A stretch of DNA of 64,000 nt from an uncultured bacterium (GTDB lineage: Bacteria > Cloacimonadota > Cloacimonadia > Cloacimonadales > Cloacimonadaceae): positions 33,160 through 97,159 of the forward strand of contig CALLHY010000003.1 of assembly GCA_938009275.1 (NCBI GenBank), written 5' to 3'. Shown here piece by piece: positions 28,219 through 36,832 of the stretch; within the stretch, counting starts at the first letter, position 1; each line of letters opens with the position of its first letter. The position numbers and the translations under genes are program-made. The notes under the pieces are model-generated. The model saw only the letters and a list, made by a program, of their open reading frames with translations, did not search any database and was not told the DNA's origin.

Positions 28219-30009
28219 ATGACTAAGATTAGCTATCTGGATGGATTCCGTTTATACCGTGGATTGTTGGCTGGTGGAAAAGAGCTGATAAAACATCAGG
28301 AATATCTGAACAAGATTAACGTTTACCCCGTAGCCGATGCTGATACCGGCAACAATCTTGCCCTAACCATGCAGGCAATTCTGGAGCGCAGCCGAATAGG
28401 CAACAGCATAAAAGAAACCCTGCAATCTGTGGCAAGCTCGGCTCTATCTGGTGCCAGGGGCAATTCCGGCATCATCTTTGCCCAATATCTGCATGGCCTT
28501 AGCCGCGAACTGCCAGAACACAGAATACTGAATGCCAAACACTTTGCCGAAAGTGCCCAGAAGGCTGTGCGTGGTTTGTATGATTCGCTAATGAACCCTG
28601 TGGAAGGCACTATGCTAACCGTTATCCGCGAATGGGCAGACTATCTGCATGAGCAAAGCGGTAAAACAGCGGACTTCGTGCATTTGCTAACAGACTCTTT
28701 GGCAATGGCAAAAAAGTCGCTGCAAGCTACTCCGGCAAAGCTGAAAGTGCTTGCCGAAGCCGGGGTTGTGGATGCCGGAGCAAGCGGCTTTGTATATTTT
28801 CTGGAGGGCGTGGTTAATTTCATGCACAAAGGCTCTATCCGCGATGGGGGCAGCAAACCCGAGCAGATGGAAGCCATTGCCATTAGTGATATTCACACCG
28901 AAGCACCGGGTGAAAACCGCTATTGCATGGAGCTTATCCTGAAAAACAACAGCAGTTCCCTAAATACTATAAAAGGCATTATCGGTAGCTTTGGTGATTC
29001 CATTATTCTGGCTGGGGAAAAAGAGCAAGCTCACATCCATCTGCACACCAAAGACCCGGACAAGGTGTATGAAGCTCTGTTAAGGCTTAGCGAGATAAGC
29101 TATGTGAAAGTGGACGATATGCTGCGTCAACACCAGATTAGTGGCAATAGAAAAAGCCAAATCGGTATAATAACCGACACTGCCTGCGACCTTCCAGACG
29201 AATTGCTGGACTACTACCAGATTGCCCGGGTGCCATTTGGCATATCTTTTGCCAATCGGCATTATCTGGCGGGTTTAACCTTGAAGTCCGAAGGCTTTTA
29301 CAAGCTGTTAAAAAGCGAGCGCGCCCATCCGGCAAGCTCCCAGCCCTCTCCCGCAGTGCTAAAGGGGATATTGGACTTCAGTGCCGCTCATTATGATAAC
29401 ACCCTGGCTATCTTTATATCCGACCAGCTTAGCGGAGTGTTTAATAATGCCTCTGCGGAGGCAAATGCCCGGCAAGACGCTAAGATTAAGGTGATTAATT
29501 CCCGCCAGCTATCTGTGTCGCAAGACCTGGTTGTGCTGCGGGTTGCCAAAGCCATTGAAGCAGGCATGAGCTATGATGCCATCCTTGCCAATGTAGATAG
29601 CTGGATAGATAATACCCAAATTTTAACAGATATAAACACCCTGAGATACATGGTTCGTGGCGGTAGGGTGAAGCCCCTGACCGGTATGCTTGCCGCCTTG
29701 CTAAACCTGAAACCCATCGTGTCTCTGGATAATATGGGTAAGGCGAAGCCAATCGGCAAAAGCTTTTCCCGCCGTAGCAATATGAACAGGATTATTGGCA
29801 TGATAGCCGCCGGAATGAAGCAAAGAAGCATCTGGGAATATGCCATTGTGCATGCCGATGCTCCCGAGCGGGCAGAAGAATATGCCCTGCGGCTTGGCAA
29901 ACTAACCGGAAAGAAACCCGCTTTCATTAGCTCCCTGTCTCCCGTGGTGGGGGTGCATAACGGCATTGGCGCAGTGGCGATAGGAGTGGCTTATGACTTA
30001 CCCAAATGA
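28219..30009 (+). CDS. DhaL (FakA-like) - DegV (FakB-like) fusion protein
   Basis: About 596 residues from ATG 28219 (GGAAG 8 bp upstream; GTG codons at 28210 and 28213 are alternatives). The N-terminal ~205 residues are a DhaL/DAK2 nucleotide-binding domain: NKINVYPVADADTGNNL (usually PVPDGDTG), SGARGNSGIIFAQYL and VVDAGASGFVYFLEG. The C-terminal ~290 residues are a DegV fatty-acid-binding domain (IGIITDTACDLPDELL to the end). Fatty acid kinase normally consists of separate FakA and FakB; here both are one chain, suggesting self-contained phosphorylation of bound fatty acid. The 3' end overlaps the DUF1295 gene by 17 bp. Confidence 0.88.
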   Translation: MTKISYLDGFRLYRGLLAGGKELIKHQEYLNKINVYPVADADTGNNLALTMQAILERSRIGNSIKETLQSVASSALSGARGNSGIIFAQYLHGLSRELPEHRILNAKHFAESAQKAVRGLYDSLMNPVEGTMLTVIREWADYLHEQSGKTADFVHLLTDSLAMAKKSLQATPAKLKVLAEAGVVDAGASGFVYFLEGVVNFMHKGSIRDGGSKPEQMEAIAISDIHTEAPGENRYCMELILKNNSSSLNTIKGIIGSFGDSIILAGEKEQAHIHLHTKDPDKVYEALLRLSEISYVKVDDMLRQHQISGNRKSQIGIITDTACDLPDELLDYYQIARVPFGISFANRHYLAGLTLKSEGFYKLLKSERAHPASSQPSPAVLKGILDFSAAHYDNTLAIFISDQLSGVFNNASAEANARQDAKIKVINSRQLSVSQDLVVLRVAKAIEAGMSYDAILANVDSWIDNTQILTDINTLRYMVRGGRVKPLTGMLAALLNLKPIVSLDNMGKAKPIGKSFSRRSNMNRIIGMIAAGMKQRSIWEYAIVHADAPERAEEYALRLGKLTGKKPAFISSLSPVVGVHNGIGAVAIGVAYDLPK

Positions 30010-30775
30010 GCTTATTATAGCAGTTGCAACCGTGTTTGTGTATATGAACATCATGTTTCTGCTTGCTCTAAAGCTGAAGCGTAACGACATCGTGGATATC
30101 GCCTGGGGCATGGGCTTTATAATTGTTGCGGTTTCCCAGCTTGTTTGGGCGGAGGATTACCCCTGGCGCAAGCTGCTGATAAGCGGGTTGGTTGCCTTGT
30201 GGGGCATGCGTTTGGCTATTCATCTTTACTATCGCAACAAGGGTAAACAAGAGGACTTCCGCTATGCCCAGTGGCGGCGTGACTGGGGCAAGCACTGGAA
30301 GGTGCGCAGCTATTTGCAGGTGTTTCTATTGCAGGGCTTCTTTATGCTAATTGTCTCCTATCCGCTGTTCAAGTTCGGAGCTTATAGCAAAGCGGCATTT
30401 GGCATGTTGGACGCTGCTGGATTGCTGCTGTGGCTGTTTGGCTTCTTCTTTGAGGCAGTGGGCGACTATCAGTTGCTGGCATTCAAAAAGCAGCCTGCCA
30501 ATAAGGGCAGGATTATGAATATCGGCCTCTGGAAATATACCCGCCATCCCAATTACTTTGGCGAATCGGTGATGTGGTGGGCTATTTTCCTGCTGGTGCT
30601 GGGCTCGGACTATGCCATGCTCGCGATAATCAGCCCGATAACCATCACCTGGCTATTGGTGCGGGTGTCCGGCGTGCCCATGCTGGAAAAGAAATATGCC
30701 GCTAACCCGGAGTATCAGGCTTATATTCGCAATACCAGCTCGTTCATCCCCCGCTTTTGGAGAAAGGCATCTTAG
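29993..30775 (+). CDS. DUF1295 (steroid 5-alpha-reductase-like) membrane protein
   Basis: 260 residues with about seven hydrophobic helices. The C-terminal half has the signature GLWKYTRHPNYFGESVMWWAIF and a final EKKYAANPEYQAYIRNTSSFIPRF, as in DUF1295 and related 5-alpha-reductase/ICMT folds. Such enzymes reduce lipid or sterol double bonds or methylate, but the bacterial DUF1295 reaction is not settled. Its 17-bp overlap with the upstream fatty-acid-kinase-like gene suggests a shared role in lipid metabolism. Confidence 0.88.
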   Translation: MTYPNELIIAVATVFVYMNIMFLLALKLKRNDIVDIAWGMGFIIVAVSQLVWAEDYPWRKLLISGLVALWGMRLAIHLYYRNKGKQEDFRYAQWRRDWGKHWKVRSYLQVFLLQGFFMLIVSYPLFKFGAYSKAAFGMLDAAGLLLWLFGFFFEAVGDYQLLAFKKQPANKGRIMNIGLWKYTRHPNYFGESVMWWAIFLLVLGSDYAMLAIISPITITWLLVRVSGVPMLEKKYAANPEYQAYIRNTSSFIPRFWRKAS

Positions 30776-30839
30776 GTAGAAGCTCCCTTGTAGAAGCTTC
30801 ATCCTGAGGCTTTATTAAACTAAGCTGCCATTACTTATC

Positions 30840-33647
30840 CTAATATCTGCATATCCGCTTGGTTACTACAGCCTTGTTATCCGCCACTAACCTTAATAAA
30901 TACACGCCATTGGCTACGCGCTGATGGTTTTTATCCATCCCATCCCAGACGTATTCAATCTTGGCATTATCTGCATATCCCTCCAGCGGAATATGCTGCA
31001 CCAATTGCCCACGGATGTTATGAACGCTAATGCTTAAGTGCTTCCCTTTGCCATTCTCTATCTGCATCTTTAGTTCGCCACGCATGGGGTTTGGGTATGC
31101 ACTGAACTTAATAGCCGGAGTAGCGGGAATATAATAATCCTCATTACTAACCGGGAAAGCGGCATTGGCATGATACAAAGAGGCGCTTGAAGCCGGATTG
31201 TTAGCATCCGCAGGGATGTAAAACAATACTTCCACTCTGCTTTCGCTGGATGGAAGCAGGTATAATCTGCTTGTTTTAATCCTATCCGCATCGGGCATAA
31301 TATTAGCCCCTATGCTCCAATCTTCCACATGCGCCAATACATTCTGTTGGTTTAGCTCCCAAAGCTTAATAGTATTCGGGCTTTGATAGGCAGCAACCAA
31401 TCTGCGCCCATTTGGCATCACACACACATCGTTTAGCATGCTTGGCAAAGTTATGCCTATTTGGTGATTAACGCTTCCCGTAGCCTCGTTTATATCCTTG
31501 ATGGTCATGCTATACATACTATCCACTTCGGCAAGCTGATACACCAAGGGTGACGCATCCGGCTTCAAGGCTATTCCACGGATTGTTCCATTATTCACTG
31601 TTGTGCCGGAGAAGTCTGTTATCATTTCCCCATCGGCATTTACCAGAACGTTATTCAAACTATAGTATGCCCTGTCCCCCAGACGGGCAAAGCACTTATC
31701 CTTCGTGTATCTGGTATATGGTTTACGATAGTAAACGCTTCTCTGACCATTGGAGGGGTTATAGTTACTAAGGTTCAATCCCAGATTCCAAATAGTGGAA
31801 ACATCATTATCATTAAAGCCAATGTCCAGTTTTGCGCGTACGTCGGGGTTATAGTTTTTCTTGTAGCCAACTCCATCACCCTCTGCCCCCGGATAGTTAC
31901 GCGTTTGCATGTTTATGCCCAAAACAGGATCAATATAACCTTCATCCGGTGATGACGAACCGCCGTAGTGTCCCAAACCAATATTCCATGAGCCCTCCGG
32001 ATGCCCTGCATAATCTCTGTGAATCACACCCTTCCATTTTTGATACACCGAACCCCATAAATTCACGGTTCCCCGCTCCAGATAAGGTCTTGCTTCCGGC
32101 CAAAGAGGATTGTACCATGGGTAATCTAAGTATGCCGGCCAGGGAGCATTGGTAGTTTGAGGGTAACGATTTCTATGCAGGTCTATCCAATCAATAAGTT
32201 CAGGTTCACCACTATAACCGGTATACCATACTGCCGGAGTGGAAGGATGGGGATGTTGGTATTCGAAAGTGAAGCAGCCATCCTGTTGATTAGCATTGGG
32301 ACTATTTCCCAAAGCATATAGCGAGGCATAGATAAATATCCCTCCCCCAGCCGGAGCCGGGTAATCCATATCAGAACCCATATTGTCATGGAATCGTTGT
32401 GAATCTAAGGGCTCATAGGATCCATACTTTATAATGATGTTTTTGTTCGAAACCAGGCTTACCTTTGAATAAGTGTTATATATTGGGTCTTCTGGAGGGT
32501 TTGTGCCCGCAGATATAATATCTCCAATCAATTCGATATCCTGTGAAGACCACCAGGTTTGTTTTCCATTGAAATCTCCCCTAATCTGCAGTTTGTTGTT
32601 CACATAGTTTATCCTACCTGCTGAAATTTCTCTTGGCAGTTGTTCCCATAAAGTATCTGTAACGGTAAAAGTGTTGCTGAACAAGGGTGGCTCATAAGTT
32701 GTATCTGGATACTGTGTCCATACATCAGTAAAACATTGCCGTGGCGCTGTTACAGTCCCCAGCATTGCAGTATAGCTCGAACCATTCACAGTAATCCTAA
32801 CTATCCTGTCCGGATTGTATTCCTGAGGACCAACTATACTGACATTGGTTCCTGAGGGCAAGCCTGTTCCAAACTCCATGGGCGGGGCATTTTCCATCAA
32901 ACCGCCTCTGAATACTAAATCTCTGGGATAGTCTTCCGGAATGCTTAGCACGGTGCCGCCAATCACAACCGGGTGGTTAAATACAGGCCAGCCGTTGTTT
33001 GCGCCTTCGTCGGTTTGCTTTATATGCAAGGCGTGGTTGCTACGCACAATGCCATTAACCACGTCTTTGCCAGTGTAATACTGGGCTTCACCTTCGGGGC
33101 TATACTCGCTGTCTGAAAACTCAAGCGGGGCTACATATTCCCCATCAATTATAGCATGCTCCTTGGGAAAATCCTGCATTGCTCCATTCACCAGAATCTT
33201 GTTTGGATATGGCGTATCAATGCTGAAGCTGGTTAATAGGCCGTTAATCCTTTCAAAATAGGGGGTGGGATCAAAGCTAAACAAATCCCGGGGCTCAAAC
33301 CCGCTAAAATCTATGAAGTTATTAGAAATACTTGTAAACCCCTGGTTACTTGTTGTGCAGCCAATAATGGTTTCGATGCCGTTATGCGATAGAGTGGGCA
33401 CATTATGTTCATCAAGTCCGTTTATCACCCAATCTGTGGACTGCCAGTTAGCTCCGCCATCAAAGCTGTATCGGTAGCGAATGGTGTTGGGCTCCGGCGG
33501 TTTGGTAACGAACACAATGGTGTCGCCATTGGCATAAGCCCCCAGCTTACCCGCAAAATCACCCTCGCCCACTAAACTAAATGGGCTGATTTCTGCTGCC
33601 AACAGCCCCATGGAAACAACAAAAATTGCCAATACTACTGCCTTCAT
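30840..33647 (-). CDS. Large secreted protein with C-terminal FlgD-like/T9SS-type sorting domain
   Basis: About 935 residues. GAGG is spaced best for ATG 33647; ATG 33650 and GTG 33653 are in frame just before. A signal peptide (MKAVVLAIFVVSMGLLAA) follows. The N-terminal region has BNR-like pieces (YRYSFDGGANWQSTDWVI). The centre is tryptophan- and tyrosine-rich with no named domain. The end is a sorting domain: FSAYPNPMRGELKMQ, ISVHNIRGQLV, YVWDGMDKNHQRVANGVYLLRL. It is probably exported to or through the outer membrane. Function is unknown. Confidence 0.8.
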   Translation of the reverse strand: MKAVVLAIFVVSMGLLAAEISPFSLVGEGDFAGKLGAYANGDTIVFVTKPPEPNTIRYRYSFDGGANWQSTDWVINGLDEHNVPTLSHNGIETIIGCTTSNQGFTSISNNFIDFSGFEPRDLFSFDPTPYFERINGLLTSFSIDTPYPNKILVNGAMQDFPKEHAIIDGEYVAPLEFSDSEYSPEGEAQYYTGKDVVNGIVRSNHALHIKQTDEGANNGWPVFNHPVVIGGTVLSIPEDYPRDLVFRGGLMENAPPMEFGTGLPSGTNVSIVGPQEYNPDRIVRITVNGSSYTAMLGTVTAPRQCFTDVWTQYPDTTYEPPLFSNTFTVTDTLWEQLPREISAGRINYVNNKLQIRGDFNGKQTWWSSQDIELIGDIISAGTNPPEDPIYNTYSKVSLVSNKNIIIKYGSYEPLDSQRFHDNMGSDMDYPAPAGGGIFIYASLYALGNSPNANQQDGCFTFEYQHPHPSTPAVWYTGYSGEPELIDWIDLHRNRYPQTTNAPWPAYLDYPWYNPLWPEARPYLERGTVNLWGSVYQKWKGVIHRDYAGHPEGSWNIGLGHYGGSSSPDEGYIDPVLGINMQTRNYPGAEGDGVGYKKNYNPDVRAKLDIGFNDNDVSTIWNLGLNLSNYNPSNGQRSVYYRKPYTRYTKDKCFARLGDRAYYSLNNVLVNADGEMITDFSGTTVNNGTIRGIALKPDASPLVYQLAEVDSMYSMTIKDINEATGSVNHQIGITLPSMLNDVCVMPNGRRLVAAYQSPNTIKLWELNQQNVLAHVEDWSIGANIMPDADRIKTSRLYLLPSSESRVEVLFYIPADANNPASSASLYHANAAFPVSNEDYYIPATPAIKFSAYPNPMRGELKMQIENGKGKHLSISVHNIRGQLVQHIPLEGYADNAKIEYVWDGMDKNHQRVANGVYLLRLVADNKAVVTKRICRY

Positions 33648-33892
33648 CATCACCTCACATTTTGTGCAATGCCATGTTTTTATCGTTTACTTGGTGTTTC
33701 TTTGCTTACATGCAAAAATTGGTGCAATAAGACATTAAACTTTTAAGATTATGCTATGGGGCAGGAGTGCCTGCGGCATCTAAGGCCATCGGAACAGAAC
33801 CATATTCATTAAACTGTTTGCAGGGATACAGATAAGCCCGGCAAGGCGCAGGCAAATAACAAAGCCCGACAGTGATGGCTATGGATTATAGG

Positions 33893-33910
33893 CGTGGGTT
33901 TTAACCCACG
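33893..33910. repeat. Short hairpin
   Basis: CGTGGGTT and AACCCACG pair perfectly around TT. Confidence 0.6.
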
Positions 33911-33947
33911 TATAGAGTACATTTGGGTTAGTGTATTTTCTTATCTT

Positions 33948-34002
33948 GCCCTCACCCCAACGGCAGAAATGCATCAGGTGTTTCTGCTGCTGGGGTGAGG
34001 GC
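33948..34002. repeat. Strong hairpin element
   Basis: A 12-bp outer stem (GCCCTCACCCCA with TGGGGTGAGGGC) encloses a second pairing (CAGAAA with TTTCTG). No T-run follows directly, so it is a structural repeat rather than a clear terminator. Confidence 0.7.
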
Positions 34003-34012
34003 GTATTCTTAA

Positions 34013-34366
34013 GGGTGATTTGGTTTCGCTACTAACGAGGGATAAATCCCACGCCAATAATCTGATACCGGATAAACAACCGGTGGGTCAACACACTGAG
34101 CCCCCTTGGGCGATACAACATTGTGTTATACGTGTTGTGTGTCGCCCTAAAGGGCTTACCTAAGGTGGGTACGTTACGATACGAGGGTCTTAAGTGCCTG
34201 CGGCACTACGAACCCGTCGCTATGCTATGTCGCCCTACCGGGCTTGGAGGTACAGCCTGCTAAACTGGAATTGGGTTGCTAGATTTCATGTCGCCCTGCC
34301 GCGCTTGGAGGTACAACAAAGTCCATAACCTGGCTAACTATAAGCAATCAGCACCCCCGGCATACC
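34013..34366 (+). repeat. Island-flanking direct repeat, copy A
   Basis: About 354 bp highly similar to 39129-39478 in the same orientation. Both begin GGTGATTTGGTTTCGCTACT and end AGCACCCCCGGCATACC. The repeat contains several small hairpins such as GCCCTAAAGGGC and GCCCTGCCG(G/C)GC and the string CTGAGCCCCCTTGGGCGA. It has no long open frame. Confidence 0.88.
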
Positions 34367-34557
34367 AGCGCAGGCTGGTATCCAGTTCTTTTAAATAATT
34401 GTTACATAAGCAACTGGTATCACGCTTTCCTGGAATTACGGTGTGTTTGTTTACTTGGGATACCCGTCCGTAGCTTTGTAATCATCTTGAAGCTGTATTC
34501 AGCTAAACACCATGGCTGCGCAACATAGGCAAACAACAGGACGTAGTTTACACTGCA

Positions 34558-34576
34558 AAACGTCTGGAAGACGTTT
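34558..34576. repeat. Short perfect hairpin
   Basis: AAACGTCT and AGACGTTT pair over 8 bp around GGA, about 240 bp upstream of the gene at 34815. Confidence 0.5.
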
Positions 34577-34649
34577 CCACCATCCCCACAGCCAAATCCG
34601 CTTGACAAATATCTGCCACCGCATTTCTTAGCTATATCTATGAAGGACG

Positions 34650-34716
34650 TCTCTTGCTGCTTGCCTGCTCCTTTCCTGTATTCGACACAGGATAGCAGCA
34701 AGGAAGCAGCAGGGAA
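34650..34716. repeat. Dispersed hairpin element, copy 2 (degenerate left arm)
   Basis: The right arm 34687-34716 is identical over 30 bp to 14964-14993. The left arm has diverged by substitutions, so the stem is imperfect. It lies ~100 bp upstream of a coding start, as copy 1 does. Confidence 0.75.
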
Positions 34717-34814
34717 GGACATATAAAAATCAGCATAAAGTGTGGGTCTGCGGCATGTATGCCAATGGGCTGTAACAAGCGCAGAAACCTACACAGAAAA
34801 TAAGGAGGAACACT

Positions 34815-35261
34815 ATGAAACTCAGCACCAAAAACCAAGTGCAAAAGCCCAAAAGCAAAAAGGATGGTCTGGTATATTGCAGCTATCGAAATGGAGAGCT
34901 TATTATTGCCCGTCGCTATGTATATCCCAAGCTTAGCGAGCAAAACAGCAGCTTTGCCGCCCGCAACAAAAATCTCTTTCAGCTAAAGCCATCAGACGGC
35001 TATAAAGCCGATTGCCAAGCATATATAAGGGCATACCTGAGCACCCCCGAGGGGCAAGACCAAGCCATGCGCTCGTGGAATAACCTGTATGTGAAGCTGA
35101 TGTCCGCCCTCGGCAAAAAATACCCCCATATAAACCTTAACACCCTAACCAGAGATGAGATATTCGCCCAGCAGCTCCCATGCATCTCTATAAAAAGAGC
35201 AGTGGAAGCAGGCTTGCTGCCCAGAGTGAAGGGATGGAATAAACTGAGTAACGAGATGTGA
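34815..35261 (+). CDS. Uncharacterised small protein associated with the flanking repeat
   Basis: 148 residues with a strong AAGGAGGA site before the ATG. The N-terminus is lysine-rich (KPKSKKDG), then YCSYRNGELIIARRYVYPKL, an alpha-helical middle and a conserved C-terminus (FAQQLPCISI, EAGLLPRVKGWNKL). No domain is recognised. A remnant of a second copy (its last 34 codons) lies at 39497-39601, next to the second copy of the flanking repeat, so gene and repeat probably spread together. A mobile-element cargo or repeat-associated role is inferred only. Confidence 0.7.
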   Translation: MKLSTKNQVQKPKSKKDGLVYCSYRNGELIIARRYVYPKLSEQNSSFAARNKNLFQLKPSDGYKADCQAYIRAYLSTPEGQDQAMRSWNNLYVKLMSALGKKYPHINLNTLTRDEIFAQQLPCISIKRAVEAGLLPRVKGWNKLSNEM

Positions 35262-35338
35262 TGGGTTCAGTAAGAAGCACAAGGCAAATAAAACAAATAG
35301 TGGATAACAACAAAACGCAGGTCAAACACGCTTTGTGC

Positions 35339-35367
35339 TTGACAAATATATACTAGCACTATTACTA
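35339..35367 (+). promoter_or_regulatory. Candidate promoter of the three-gene cassette
   Basis: TTGACA at 35339-35344 is followed by an AT-rich stretch; a possible -10 (TATTAC) lies 15 bp on. It is about 75 bp upstream of the first ATG. The -10 match is weak. Confidence 0.35.
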
Positions 35368-35439
35368 TACAAATAGAAGGAATGTCCAGAACAGGGAGTG
35401 ATTCAAGAACCAATGATTACTATTGGATAGGAGTAAACA

Positions 35440-35982
35440 ATGAACGAGTTTATCAAGCCTAAAGAATGCATCGTAATAAGTGATAGTAACATACACTTTC
35501 AAGACTTTTATGATAAGCCATATCTTTCTGAAGCAACAAGAGCAGAGATAAAGAAAGCAGACATACTGCTAGTCGCAGAAGATGGTTGGAGGGGAATTGA
35601 TCATCCTGTGTTCCCAGAGGAAACATCAGATTTCTTTGCCTTCTTGAAGGCAAATTTAGTTGATGATGTAGTACCAGATATCTGCATTGAAGATGAAAAC
35701 TATCAGTTGTTAGAGTTGCATGCTGATGTCGTAAACTTACCAACAATGATAGCCCTTTACGCTGCATTACCGATCCTGACAAGTGTGATTGGGAACTATG
35801 TATACGATTTGCTGAAACGAAAGAGAGATGATTGTAACATTGTTATGAAGATTGTAGTCCAAAAGAATGGTAGTAGCAAGAGTATTGAATACAATGGCCC
35901 AGCTAAATGGTTTGAAAAGAATTTGATGAATGTAACCAATAGTTTGTTTGATGAGAATGATGATGATGAAACAAATAGCTGA
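35440..35982 (+). CDS. Unknown protein with a hydrophobic helix, first gene of the accessory cassette
   Basis: 180 residues, no recognised family. Residues 8-95 alternate predicted beta and alpha (KECIVISDS, KKADILLVAEDGW, VPDICIEDENYQLLELHAD). A hydrophobic helix at ~101-123 (MIALYAALPILTSVIGNYV) is followed by a basic KRKRDD and a beta-rich tail (IVMKIVVQKNG, SIEYNGPAKWFEK). A hydrophobic segment followed by a basic patch and a small beta tail recalls effector-associated components of conflict systems (EACC1-like); this resemblance is weak and by eye. It overlaps the next gene by about 30 bp, so the two are coupled. Codon usage is AT-rich compared with the flanks. Confidence 0.7.
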   Translation: MNEFIKPKECIVISDSNIHFQDFYDKPYLSEATRAEIKKADILLVAEDGWRGIDHPVFPEETSDFFAFLKANLVDDVVPDICIEDENYQLLELHADVVNLPTMIALYAALPILTSVIGNYVYDLLKRKRDDCNIVMKIVVQKNGSSKSIEYNGPAKWFEKNLMNVTNSLFDENDDDETNS

Positions 35983-36793
35983 CATATTAAACGATTTGTC
36001 CTCAGAGAACAGCGAATTATCTGTTGAAATTGCATCATCATTGAAACATCATAAACAAGCTGCAGTAGAAGCAGATGATCAAACCCAAGCTAAATACCTA
36101 TGGTGCCTAGAGCAAATATATGTAATTAAAAAACACTATCTTGATGCTTTCTCAATGATGCGTTCAAAGAATTACTCCTCTGCATGGAGAGAGCTTGATT
36201 ATGCTGATAACCATTTATATAATTTGACTAGGCATTTTGATATCTCGAAAAATGAGTTTCATTTGTTATTCGTCTCAAATACACTCAAAAACATGCAGCG
36301 GTTGTATCCATATATATGGTTTACAAGCAGAGAGGGAATTATTAAGAAAGCAAGATGTACGGTTTGCAATAAAGTAGTTAGTATCAGAAAAGGTTGTGGG
36401 CATGTAGTTGGAGATATATATAATGGTGAGATGTGTTGTAGAACTGTTGAAGATTATGAACTCCTACGTATTTCCTTCGTAAAAAATCCTGCAGATAAGT
36501 ACACTGTCTTACGCCCAAAGGATATGGAATACAACTATGAAATGCTTGAAATGTTGATGGGACATATTAAGAAGCCATATGAGGAGTGGGATTTGGTAAT
36601 CACGAAGACTCTAAAACCTGAATATCAAGGAGTTAGGGGCTCATTACAATGCCCTTGTGGAAGCGGGAAAAAATACAAAAAATGTTGTCTGTTAACAGGA
36701 GAGAACCTGATGGATCACTATCAGTTATGCTTCAAAAATGTGTCGCAGACATTTTTCACTCCTATGAAAATGGTATCAACCTGGAAAGAATGA
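35951..36793 (+). CDS. SEC-C zinc-motif protein with additional zinc ribbon
   Basis: About 280 residues. The start lies in a run of ATG codons (35951, 35957-35966) inside the upstream gene; none has a clear ribosome site, so translation is probably coupled. The N-terminal ~130 residues are helical. Cysteines at ~138-164 (CTVCNKVV, KGCGH, MCC) suggest a zinc site. A SEC-C motif, CPCGSGKKYKKCC, is at ~234-246. SEC-C motifs occur in SecA tails and in many defence or nucleic-acid-associated proteins. The exact role is unknown. The neighbouring PIN-like gene suggests a joint function. Confidence 0.8.
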   Translation: MRMMMMKQIADILNDLSSENSELSVEIASSLKHHKQAAVEADDQTQAKYLWCLEQIYVIKKHYLDAFSMMRSKNYSSAWRELDYADNHLYNLTRHFDISKNEFHLLFVSNTLKNMQRLYPYIWFTSREGIIKKARCTVCNKVVSIRKGCGHVVGDIYNGEMCCRTVEDYELLRISFVKNPADKYTVLRPKDMEYNYEMLEMLMGHIKKPYEEWDLVITKTLKPEYQGVRGSLQCPCGSGKKYKKCCLLTGENLMDHYQLCFKNVSQTFFTPMKMVSTWKE

Positions 36794-36832
36794 TCACCAC
36801 TTTTGTAACCTCAATCGAACTAAGGAGGGTAT

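Larger units (their letters stand above)
33648..34814. other. Repeat-rich intergenic region at the left edge of the accessory island
   Basis: About 1.17 kb with no convincing gene. In order it holds hairpins at 33893-33910 and 33948-34002, repeat copy A (34013-34366), a hairpin at 34558-34576, and copy 2 of the long hairpin element (34650-34716). Confidence 0.7.
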
